Shown one piece after another: positions 1 through 5,978 of a stretch of DNA of 6,391 bases. The stretch is from Acidimicrobiia bacterium (lineage in GTDB: Bacteria; Actinomycetota; Acidimicrobiia; IMCC26256; JAENVU01). Location: the NCBI GenBank assembly GCA_016650415.1, contig JAENVU010000159.1, forward strand, positions 1 through 6,391. The letters run 5' to 3'. The position numbers and the translations under genes are program-made. The notes under the pieces were generated by a model. That model saw nothing but the letters and a program-made list of their open reading frames with translations, made no database searches and was not told the origin of the DNA. Position 1 is the first letter of the stretch; every line of letters starts with the position of its first letter.

Positions 1-2
1 AG

Positions 3-188
3 ATCACGGCGCTCACCCACGAACCGACCGACCACTGGGACTTCCATGCGATCGAGGATCAGTCCGCAGTCCTGGTCGACGACGTCGATCAGCTTCGGAA
101 GTGTCGACTCATCCCCGACACCGTGGAGATCGCCGGTCTGATCTACGACGTTGACTCGGGACTGCTCCGGTTGGAGTGCACCGCGTGA
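3..188 (+). CDS. Beta-carbonic anhydrase, C-terminal fragment (cut by the left window edge)
   Basis: The reading frame is open from the left edge to a TGA at 186-188 and gives 61 residues. It ends with a stretch reading IAGLIYDVDSGLLRLE, which resembles the last beta strand of beta-carbonic anhydrases (pattern G-x-x-YDV-x-TG-x-L), especially the small actinobacterial type like mycobacterial Rv1284. The preceding segment, with DDVDQLRKCRLIP, fits the helix before that strand. Family members interconvert CO2 and bicarbonate in the cytoplasm using zinc bound by two Cys and one His. Those ligands lie before the window, so catalysis cannot be checked here. The stop overlaps the GTG start of the next gene (GTGA), which implies co-transcription and coupled translation. 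The call rests on a short C-terminal match, so a related fold is possible. Confidence 0.62.
   Translation: MTALTHEPTDHWDFHAIEDQSAVLVDDVDQLRKCRLIPDTVEIAGLIYDVDSGLLRLECTA
173..176 (+). promoter_or_regulatory. Ribosome binding site deciding the ssuD start
   Basis: GGAG lies 8 bases before the GTG at 185 and inside the end of the carbonic anhydrase frame. The alternative in-frame GTG at 176 would overlap this GGAG, so 185 is the better start. It also gives an N-terminus (MKVHWFLPTGGD) matching that of known SsuD proteins. Confidence 0.55.
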
Positions 189-1290
189 AGGTCCACTGGT
201 TTCTCCCAACCGGTGGTGACTCGCGAGAAGTGCTCCCGAGCCAGCCGACGTCTCATCGTCGTGAGCCCAGCCATGCGTACCTCGCCGAGGTCGCGCAGGC
301 CTGCGATCGGCTGGGGTACGACGCGATGCTGACTCCGTGCGGGACCGGGTGCGAAGACGCCTGGCTGGCGACTGCCTCCTTGCTCCCACTCACGCAGCGG
401 TTGAAGTTCCTCGTTGCGTTCCGTCCGGCGCTGCTCACGCCGACCCTCGCGGCCCAGATGGCCAGTACCTACCAGCGCATGTCGAACGGGCGGCTGCTGA
501 TCAACATCGTGACCGGCGCCGAAGATGCCGAACTCGCGCGTTTCGGAATCCACGCCCCGAAGGAATCGCGCTACGCCGAGACCGCGGAGTTCATCCAGGT
601 GATGCGCGGCGCTTGGAGCGGATCACCGATCGACTTCGCCGGCGACTTCTTCAGGGTGGAGGGCGCCACCACCCGTGAGGTTCCCGATCCCGTCCCCCCA
701 TCTACTTCGGCGGTGCGTCGGCCGAGGCAGAGGCGGTCGCCGCCGAACACGTGGACGTCTACCTGGCGTGGGGCGAGCCACCGGCCATGGTGGCCGAACG
801 CGTCGAGCGCATGCGGACACTGGCCGCAGCCAAGGGACGCCAGTTGACGCTCGGCGTCCGGTTCCATGTGATCACCCGGCCCACCGCCGCCGAGGCATGG
901 TCGGTCGCCAACGCGTTGGTCGACGCGATGCACCCCGACGACATTGCGGCGGCGCAACTGGATTTCGCGGCGACGAAATCGGTCGGACAACGCCGGATGG
1001 CCGAACTGCATGGCGGCGATCGCGATCATCTCCTCCTCCATCCCAACGTGTGGGCCGGCGTCGGACTCGTGCGGGGTGGCGTCGGGACCGCGCTCGTGGG
1101 CAGCTACGACGAAGTCGCAGAACGGATGCTCGAATATCACGGGCTCGGTTTCGACGAGTTCATTCTCTCGGGGTACCCGCACCTCGAAGAGGCCTACTGG
1201 TTCGGCGAAGGGGTGATGCCGATCCTGCGCGGGCTCGGGCATCTCCCGCCGCTCGACGGCCCGAGTGCGCCGGTGTTCTCGTTTCGCTAA
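185..1290 (+). CDS. ssuD: FMNH2-dependent alkanesulfonate monooxygenase SsuD, frame broken by one missing base
   Basis: SsuD is a cytoplasmic flavin-dependent monooxygenase of the bacterial luciferase fold that splits C1+ alkanesulfonates to an aldehyde and sulfite, using FMNH2 from a partner reductase. The first part (185 to about 697) carries WFLPTGGD, Cys56 in GCEDAW and SNGRLLINIVTGAED. The second part, one frame over (about 700 to 1290), carries IYFGGAS, WGEPP, RFHV, GLVRGGVGTALVG and SGYPHLEEAY. Adding one C to the run at 694-699 joins them into 368 residues (E. coli about 381). Arg226, His228, Arg297, Tyr331 and His333 then fall at the numbers I recall for E. coli. As read, the first part would end out of frame at 847. 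No SsuE reductase or SsuABC transporter is visible. The stop overlaps the next ATG (TAATG). A methanesulfonate-specific MsuD is the closest alternative. The family call is firm; the break may be sequence error. Confidence 0.9.
694..699 (+). other. Six-C run where the ssuD reading frame breaks
   Basis: The frame before the run encodes VPDPVPP and the frame after it encodes IYFGGAS, which are adjacent in SsuD proteins (compare PPLYFGGSS in E. coli). Seven Cs would keep the gene open. The natural reading is a one-base deletion or a homopolymer miscall. CCCCCCA also has the X XXY YYZ form of a -1 slippery site, so recoding is formally possible but has no family precedent that I know of. Confidence 0.8.
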
Positions 1291-1988
1291 TGCGGATCGG
1301 GCTCTTGATCGTGGGCCACGTCGCCCCCGCGAGTACTCACATCGCGGGCGACTATCCCGAACTCTTCTCCGGGCTCCTCCGCCGGCCCGACATCGAACTC
1401 GTGCGGTATGACATCGACGAGTCACGCCTTCCGGCGTCGGTGACCGAGTGCGATGGCTGGCTCGTGTCGCCGAGTCGGTGCTCGGTGTATGACGAGCATC
1501 CATGGATTGCCGAGGCGCAACGGCTGGTGCGGGAAATCCTGGAGGCCGAGCAGCCCTACGTCGGCATCTGTTTCGGGCACCAACTCGCCGCCCAGGCCAT
1601 GGGGGTGACGGTCACCCGTGCCGCGCGCGGCTGGGAGGTCGGCGTCCAGGACTACGAGATCGTCGATCCGCAGCCCTGGATGCAGCCACTCCACTCGACG
1701 ATCTCGCTGATCGCCAGCCACGAAGACCAGGTGACGGCACTCCCGACCGGCGCCACGCTGCTCGCCCGCAGTCCGGCCTGTCCGATCGCGGGCATGAAGC
1801 TCGGTGATCGAGCGTGGACGCTGCAACCGCACCCCGAGTTCACCCCGGAGCTGGCGGATCACCTGCTGGCCCAGCGCATCGAGCTGATCGGCGCCGAGAA
1901 GGTGGCACGCGCTCGATCGACCTTGGGTCGCCCACTCAATCGACTCGACGTGGGTCGCTGGATCGGGTCCTTCTTCGATCACGCGTGA
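1290..1988 (+). CDS. Class I glutamine amidotransferase-like protein (gamma-glutamyl peptidase-like)
   Basis: This 232-residue protein is a stand-alone class I glutamine amidotransferase domain with no fused synthase. The triad is visible: Cys94 in the nucleophile elbow GICFGHQ, His181 and Glu183 in QPHPEF. HEDQV and LARSPACPIAGMK are also typical of the subgroup often annotated as GMP synthase-like amidotransferases. The plant gamma-glutamyl peptidases that trim glutathione conjugates belong to it too. Known members release ammonia from glutamine or hydrolyse gamma-glutamyl bonds in the cytoplasm; the substrate here is unknown. The ATG shares its A with the stop of ssuD, and no Shine-Dalgarno sequence is visible, so translation is probably coupled to that gene. 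A longer upstream frame exists but only shadows ssuD. The sulfonate neighbour makes a sulfur-compound substrate plausible, as inference only. Confidence 0.85.
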   Translation: MRIGLLIVGHVAPASTHIAGDYPELFSGLLRRPDIELVRYDIDESRLPASVTECDGWLVSPSRCSVYDEHPWIAEAQRLVREILEAEQPYVGICFGHQLAAQAMGVTVTRAARGWEVGVQDYEIVDPQPWMQPLHSTISLIASHEDQVTALPTGATLLARSPACPIAGMKLGDRAWTLQPHPEFTPELADHLLAQRIELIGAEKVARARSTLGRPLNRLDVGRWIGSFFDHA

Positions 1989-2000
1989 CGCCGCTCCGAG

Positions 2001-3562
2001 CTACTTCTTGAGCAGGTCGAACACGCCCCGCGTCACCCGGTTGATCATCGAACGGCCCTCGCGGCTCTTGAGGTACCCGGCGATCGCACCGTCTTGCTCC
2101 TTGGCCGGCTTCGCGCGCGACGACGGCTTCTTCGCCGGCCTGGCAGGCTTCGATCCCGGACGCGGCGGCATGTTGCCGCCGGTGCCCGCCGGCGCCGTCT
2201 CCTCTGGTGCGGTCTCCGTCGTCGGGTTCTGCGCCGCCGCCACGCGCGCGTCGAGGAGTTCGCGGGCCGACTCACGGTCGATGTCGTCGGCGTACTTGGG
2301 CCAGATCGGCAGCATCGATCGACTCGGTCGGGACGGCGCCGATCTTCGACGCCGGTGGGCAGAGCCGGGTCCACACCACCGGCGTCGGCACTCCCTTGTC
2401 GTTCAGCGTCGTGACCACCGCCTCACCGATGCCGAGCTGGGTGAGCGCCGATTCCAGGTCGTAGTCCTCGGTCCGGGGATACGTGCTTACCGCCGCCTTC
2501 AACGCCTTGGCATCCCGGGGGGTGAACGCTCGCAGTGCGTGTTGCACGCGGTTGCCGAGCTGGGCCAACACCTCGTCGGGCACATCGTCGGGCAGCTGGG
2601 TGACGAAGAAGATGCCGACTCCCTTGGACCGAATCAGCCGAACCGTTTGGGCGATCTGCTCGCGGAACGCCTTGCTCGCCCCTTCGAAGAGCAGGTGCGC
2701 CTCGTCGAAGAAGAACACCAGCTTCGGTTGGTCGAGGTCTCCGACCTCGGGGAGCGTTTCGAACAGCTCGGCGATCAACCAAAGCAAGAAGGTCGAGAAC
2801 AGCCGGGGCTTGTCCTGCACCGCGGGGAGTTCGAGACAGCTCACGATGCCGGATCCGTCGGCGTTGGTTCCGATGAGGTCGGAGACTTCGAGCTGAGGCT
2901 CGCCGAACAGTTCCTCGGCGCCCTGCTCTTCGAGTTCGACGATCTTGCGCAGCAGGACCACCCGCCGTCGCACTCGACAGCCCTCCCAGCCCCTTGAGGT
3001 CGGCCTTGCCGTCGTCGGACAGCAGGAACTGCAAGACCGCCCGGAGGTCGGCCAGGTCCAGCAACCCGAGTCCCTGGTCGTCGGCGTACCGGAACACCAA
3101 CGTCAATGACGACGTCTGGGTCTCGTTCGCGTCCATGACCTTCGCGAGAAGGGTCGGGCCGAAATCAGACACCGTGGCCCGGACCGGCACGCCGACACCG
3201 CCGAGGGAGAGAAACTGAACCGCCCGCGCCGCCGGCGCCCACGTGATCCCCAACTCGCTCACGCGCGCGTCGATGCGGTCGCCGTGGGCCCCGATCTCGG
3301 AGATGCCCGAGAGGTCGCCCTTCATGTCGGCCGCGAAGACCGACACACCCATCGCGCTGAGCTGTTCGGCCAGGAGCTGCAGCGTGACGGTCTTGCCGGT
3401 GCCCGTCGCGCCGGCGATGAGACCGTGCCGGTTGCACATGGCGGCGGAGAGCTGCACCACGGCAGTGCGATCGGTGGTGCCGTCGATCATGCCGCGCCCG
3501 AGCATCACGGACCCGCCGCTCGATTGGTACGCCGCGCTGATGCACTCGCCGAAGTCAGTCAT
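2001..3562 (-). CDS. HerA-like ATPase of the DUF853/YjgR family, interrupted by two frame breaks
   Basis: Joined across two one-base breaks, the gene encodes about 519 residues (E. coli YjgR about 500). Family members are predicted cytoplasmic HerA/FtsK-type ATPases of unknown cellular role. Walker A is GATGTGKT at residues 51-58 (Lys57). Walker B is LVFFFDEAHLLF with Asp286 and Glu287 after correction. IRSKGVGIFFVTQ, LGNRVQHALRAFTPRDAKALK and KYADDIDRESA match YjgR closely. The tail has a Pro/Ala/Lys-rich linker, then a conserved end (SMINRVTRGVFDLLKK). The frame changes near 2955-2965 and again between about 2297 and 2321, each like one extra base; no other stops interrupt it. As read, translation would stop at 2423 after about 379 residues. 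The ATG at 3562 starts the conserved N-terminus but lacks a clear Shine-Dalgarno. It sits 34 bases after the secreted hydrolase gene, so co-transcription is possible. Confidence 0.87.
2297..2321 (-). other. Second frame break in the DUF853 ATPase gene
   Basis: The frame carrying LCPPASKIGAVPTES continues into an unrelated arginine-rich end. The neighbouring frame carries KYADDIDRESARELLDAR, a conserved family block near the C-terminus. The switch must fall between about 2321 and 2297. One extra base, perhaps in the CCC before the Lys codon, restores the frame. Family sequence is variable in this segment, so the position is uncertain. Confidence 0.7.
2955..2966 (-). other. First frame break in the DUF853 ATPase gene
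   Basis: On the minus strand the protein reads GLSSATAG in one frame and LLRKIVELEEQG in the next. Family members have these as one stretch (E. coli: ISSASVGAIQRGLLTLEQQG). Removing a single G beside the GGG/GG runs gives a 20-residue segment equal in length to the family's, so one extra base best explains the shift. The exact base cannot be fixed between the two runs. Confidence 0.75.
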
Positions 3563-3596
3563 GGGGTGAAGGTACCGGGTGCCGTCACCACGTTGG

Positions 3597-5042
3597 CTAC
3601 CCCGGGAACTCGTTGGCGAGGGCCTCGTTGATGATTTCGGGGCCGTCGTCCTCCAAAATGAAGCGAGCCTTGAAGGCCTGCGCCGTCGCCACCACGTAAT
3701 TGACGAGGTAGTTCGACCGCGATCCGTGGGCTTGGAGGAGCTGGCCGCCGGTGAAGGGCGTCGTGGTACCGAACAGACCGCAGAAGCCCGCGGGTGTGTT
3801 CCCGAATCCCGAGAGGGTCGAGGTGGGCGCGTCGACCGCGGGGGTGCGGATCCCGCCGAGCGCATTTCCCCATTGGTCGCGGGCGACTTCACCCGTCGGA
3901 GTGAACTGGATCAGCGGCGCACTCGGCATCGACCGCGACGACGGATGCCGCATCCACTTCCACAAACGCCGGATCGCAGTGTGCATGACGTAGTGATGCT
4001 GACCGGCGTTGACGGGCTGATCGCATTGCAGGAACGCGATCGCCAACTCGCCGAGTGCGTACCGGTCGAGGTGGGCGGTCCCGGCGATCTCCCACAAGCG
4101 GTAGCGCGAGGAATCGGCCTGGCGTGCGGAGAGGTGGCGGAGCACATCGTTCTCGGATTCGACGACGAGCACCGGCGTCGGGATGTCGGTACGGATGAGC
4201 GTGGGGTTCGGCATGGTCAGACCGGGGTCGGCGAGCGTGAGGCCCGATGCGCCCGACGACCGACTGTGGATCAAGAACGCCTCGTAGAGCCTCGTCAGCG
4301 GCGAGATGGCGTTGACGTAGGTCGTCATGCGCGATGCCGATTGGGATTCGCCGTCCGCGATGAGGTGATCGACGTCGAGTCCGGTGAGCGGGTTGACCCC
4401 CCGTGGGTAGCGCAGGGCCTGCCCCGCCTGCGAGTAGATGTCGTACGAGTAGATGTCGCCCGGGTGCGACAGGCTCCCGTACCGCTCCGGGTCGGACGCC
4501 TTCAATCCTGGAAACAGTCCGGTGGTGCCTTCGATGCCGACGTACTGCGCGGACACTCCGACCCATGCGAATCCGCGCCGCATCAACTCGGTACGTTCGA
4601 ACTGCCAGTCCGGCCCCGTGTCGAATCCGGCGGTGACGTTGAGCCACTCGACGATCACCGTGCCGTTGAACTTCCGCGGATCAGTCGGACGACGAACGAT
4701 GAGTCGAGACTTGTGCGGCGCGGTCGAACTCTCGCGCACCTTCCAGCGGCCATCGGCGCTGAGGTCCCGGGTCGGCGCGTACGACCGGGCGCTTCCTTCG
4801 AGGAAGAACTCCTGCTCCTCGTAGCCGTACTTCGGGAAGTCGGTGAGGTCGGCCTGGAGATTGAAGATGCCATTGCCCACGGCGGTCGGCACGGTCACGG
4901 TCGGGTTCGGGACCCGTCCACGGTTGCTCCCTCCGTGATCGGCGCCGGCCACCGCACTCGGTGCGACGGCGCCCAGGCTGCCGACCAACAGGGCGACGAC
5001 CACCGCGCCCGTAGCCGTCGACCGGAATCGTGTTCGTGCCAT
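3597..5042 (-). CDS. Secreted alpha/beta hydrolase (PF20091-type alpha/beta hydrolase domain)
   Basis: The 481-residue product is probably exported. It starts with a signal peptide: Arg3, Arg5 and Arg7, a hydrophobic core at about 12-27 and a likely cut after AVA at 30-32. The body has the alpha/beta hydrolase layout. The nucleophile is Ser233 in DGESQSAS, the probable acid is Asp299 in ESENDVL, and the probable base is His324 in AGTAHLD. FNGTVIVEWLNVTAG, GFAWVGVSAQ and the large insert before the nucleophile resemble proteins usually annotated only as alpha/beta hydrolase domain-containing, with unknown ester or amide substrates. The ATG at 5042 follows GGGGGAG with 7 bases between. The frame continues upstream to 5234, but that would bury the signal peptide and overlap the divergent gene. 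The dienelactone hydrolase gene is divergent across 172 bases, which may reflect shared control. Family call good; substrate unknown. Confidence 0.82.
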   Translation of the reverse strand: MARTRFRSTATGAVVVALLVGSLGAVAPSAVAGADHGGSNRGRVPNPTVTVPTAVGNGIFNLQADLTDFPKYGYEEQEFFLEGSARSYAPTRDLSADGRWKVRESSTAPHKSRLIVRRPTDPRKFNGTVIVEWLNVTAGFDTGPDWQFERTELMRRGFAWVGVSAQYVGIEGTTGLFPGLKASDPERYGSLSHPGDIYSYDIYSQAGQALRYPRGVNPLTGLDVDHLIADGESQSASRMTTYVNAISPLTRLYEAFLIHSRSSGASGLTLADPGLTMPNPTLIRTDIPTPVLVVESENDVLRHLSARQADSSRYRLWEIAGTAHLDRYALGELAIAFLQCDQPVNAGQHHYVMHTAIRRLWKWMRHPSSRSMPSAPLIQFTPTGEVARDQWGNALGGIRTPAVDAPTSTLSGFGNTPAGFCGLFGTTTPFTGGQLLQAHGSRSNYLVNYVVATAQAFKARFILEDDGPEIINEALANEFPG

Positions 5043-5049
5043 GGTGTCG

Positions 5050-5056
5050 CTCCCCC
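5050..5056 (-). promoter_or_regulatory. Ribosome binding site of the secreted hydrolase
   Basis: On the minus strand this reads GGGGGAG, 7 bases before the ATG at 5042. It supports that start over the upstream in-frame starts reaching 5234, and it places the signal peptide at the true N-terminus. Confidence 0.6.
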
Positions 5057-5080
5057 GATCGCACCGAAATGCCCTGATTG

Positions 5081-5110
5081 ACCCTGGCCGCGACGGGCCG
5101 GGCCCGTCAA
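5081..5110 (-). promoter_or_regulatory. Weak candidate promoter for the secreted hydrolase
   Basis: Reading the minus strand, TTGACG (5110-5105) is followed after 18 bases by CAGGGT (5086-5081), which would give a leader of roughly 30 bases. The -35 is good but the -10 is poor, and the 17-bp palindrome at 5092-5108 lies over the spacer and part of the -35. This is a pattern match only. Confidence 0.25.
5092..5108. promoter_or_regulatory. 17-bp perfect palindrome, possible operator
   Basis: GACGGGCC and its reverse complement GGCCCGTC flank a single central G, giving two perfect 8-bp arms between the divergent starts of the two hydrolase genes. The length and the one-base centre fit a dimeric repressor site better than a transcription terminator. 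High GC makes some palindromes expected by chance, and no cognate regulator is identified. Confidence 0.35.
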
Positions 5111-5116
5111 GTCTCC

Positions 5117-5148
5117 GGGCGATCGCGAGGGCGATCCGAGGGCCGATC
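5117..5148 (+). repeat. Three phased GGGC(C)GATC direct repeats
   Basis: GGGCGATC occurs at 5117-5124 and 5129-5136, and GGGCCGATC at 5140-5148, with starts 12 and 11 bases apart, close to one helical turn each. They lie just upstream of the candidate -10 for the plus-strand gene, where an activator or repressor could bind on one face of the DNA. GATC-rich words are common in this window, so chance is a real alternative. Confidence 0.35.
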
Positions 5149-5167
5149 AGATCGATCCACGTGCGCC

Positions 5168-5173
5168 TACAGT
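5168..5173 (+). promoter_or_regulatory. Candidate -10 element for the dienelactone hydrolase-family gene
   Basis: TACAGT fits the TAnnnT pattern of a housekeeping -10 and would put the transcript start near 5180, about 35 bases before the ATG at 5215. No convincing -35 is present at the right distance. The phased repeats occupy that position, which would suit a regulated promoter. Confidence 0.3.
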
Positions 5174-5214
5174 CCCGGTCGCACCCTTCCCGATACGAGC
5201 GAAAGGGCCCCGAC

Positions 5215-5931
5215 ATGCGGACCGAGACCATCAACTATGCCGTCGACGGCAACGAGCACCAGGGGCATCTCGCGATCGACGAGGCGGTCGACGGGCCGCG
5301 ACCGGCGATACTCGTCTGTCACGAAGGGCCCGGTCTCGGAACGCACGAGCGCGATGTCTGCGAACGACTCGCGAGCCTCGGATACGTCGCCTTCGCCCTC
5401 GACTACCACGGCGGCGGTGGGCGACTCTCGCGTGCCGAGGCGATGGCTCGACTCGCCGATCTCCGCACCGACGCCGATCGGATCCGCCGCTTGGGTCGGG
5501 CCGGCCTCGACGTGCTCCTCGACCAGGCCCAGGCCGACACGAACCGGGTCGCCGCGATCGGGTACTGCTTCGGCGGCACGATGGCCCTCGAACTCGGGCG
5601 CGCCGGCGTCGATCTGAAGGCCATCGTCGGGTTCCATTCAGGGCTCGGAACGCCCCGCCCGGATGATGCCGCGAACATCTCGGGATCCGTGCTCGTCAAC
5701 ATCGGCGCCGACGATCCGATCATCCCGCCCGACCAACGGGCCGAGTTCGAAGCCGAGATGCGGGCCGGTAGCGTCGACTGGCAGATGCTGCTCCTCGGCG
5801 GGGTGGTGCACAGCTTCACGAACCCCGACGCGTCGAAGGCCGAGATGCCGACGGTGATTGCCTACGACGAAGCAGCCGACCGACGATCGTGGGCGGCCAT
5901 GCTTGGTCTGTTTGCCGACACCTTGGGGTGA
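5215..5931 (+). CDS. Dienelactone hydrolase-family protein
   Basis: This intact 238-residue cytoplasmic protein is a complete dienelactone hydrolase-fold enzyme, close to the family's usual 230-250 residues. The triad is Cys118 in GYCFGG, Asp166 or Asp167 in GADDPIIP, and His199 in VVHSFTNP. Glu37 in CHEGPGLG matches the glutamate that holds the cysteine in the classic enzyme. The classic reaction hydrolyses dienelactone to maleylacetate in chloroaromatic breakdown. Most family members, including those with HEGPGLG, are uncharacterised esterases or lactonases, and no aromatic pathway gene is seen nearby. The ATG at 5215 follows GAAAGG with 8 bases between. The frame stays open back to 5041, but that extension would overlap the opposite gene's start and carries no family similarity. 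It converges on a TetR-type gene with a 47-base gap. Confidence 0.88.
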   Translation: MRTETINYAVDGNEHQGHLAIDEAVDGPRPAILVCHEGPGLGTHERDVCERLASLGYVAFALDYHGGGGRLSRAEAMARLADLRTDADRIRRLGRAGLDVLLDQAQADTNRVAAIGYCFGGTMALELGRAGVDLKAIVGFHSGLGTPRPDDAANISGSVLVNIGADDPIIPPDQRAEFEAEMRAGSVDWQMLLLGGVVHSFTNPDASKAEMPTVIAYDEAADRRSWAAMLGLFADTLG

Positions 5932-5943
5932 TCCGGGCGATCA

Positions 5944-5972
5944 TGACCGAGCGAAGCATCGCCTTCCGGTCA
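5944..5972. terminator. Candidate two-part hairpin between convergent genes
   Basis: TGACCG (5944-5949) pairs with CGGTCA (5967-5972), and inside it GCGA (5951-5954) pairs with TCGC (5959-5962) around a four-base loop. It begins 12 bases after the dienelactone hydrolase stop and ends 6 bases from the stop of the opposing gene, so it could terminate transcription in both directions. There is no T-tract on either side, so intrinsic termination is uncertain. Confidence 0.35.
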
Positions 5973-5978
5973 GCTGCA

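Noticed and set aside
694..700. Programmed -1 frameshifting in ssuD
   Set aside because: The heptamer form is present, but I know of no precedent in this family. Two similar breaks in an unrelated nearby gene make indel error more likely.
675..1289. An N-terminal extension of the amidotransferase-like protein upstream of 1290
   Set aside because: The added residues only shadow ssuD in another frame. The ATG at 1290 begins the conserved domain and overlaps the ssuD stop.
571..1503. A 310-codon open frame on the minus strand opposite ssuD
   Set aside because: Its residues are Arg/His-rich shadow sequence, while the plus strand carries clear SsuD motifs throughout.
1985..2036. Possible terminator pairing GTGACG (1985-1990) with CGTCAC (2031-2036)
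   Set aside because: The arms are only 6 bases long with a 40-base loop and no T-tract, so this is not convincing as a hairpin.
2008..2997. A 329-codon plus-strand frame across the DUF853 gene
   Set aside because: It has no motif and lies opposite the Walker B and C-terminal regions of a well-conserved ATPase.
3563..3892. An upstream extension of the DUF853 protein
   Set aside because: It overlaps the end of the secreted hydrolase gene in another frame and is Ser/Arg/Pro-rich shadow sequence. The family N-terminus begins at 3562.
3579..5081. A 500-codon open frame on the plus strand opposite the secreted hydrolase
   Set aside because: It mirrors the real minus-strand gene, is rich in Arg/Gly/Val without recognisable motifs, and its length follows from high-GC codon use on the other strand.
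5041..5214. An upstream extension of the dienelactone hydrolase-family protein to 5041
   Set aside because: It would cover the divergent promoter region and overlap the opposite gene's start. The Shine-Dalgarno and family start support 5215.
5043..5234. An upstream extension of the secreted hydrolase to 5234
   Set aside because: It would put 64 residues ahead of a clear signal peptide, while a strong ribosome binding site precedes 5042.
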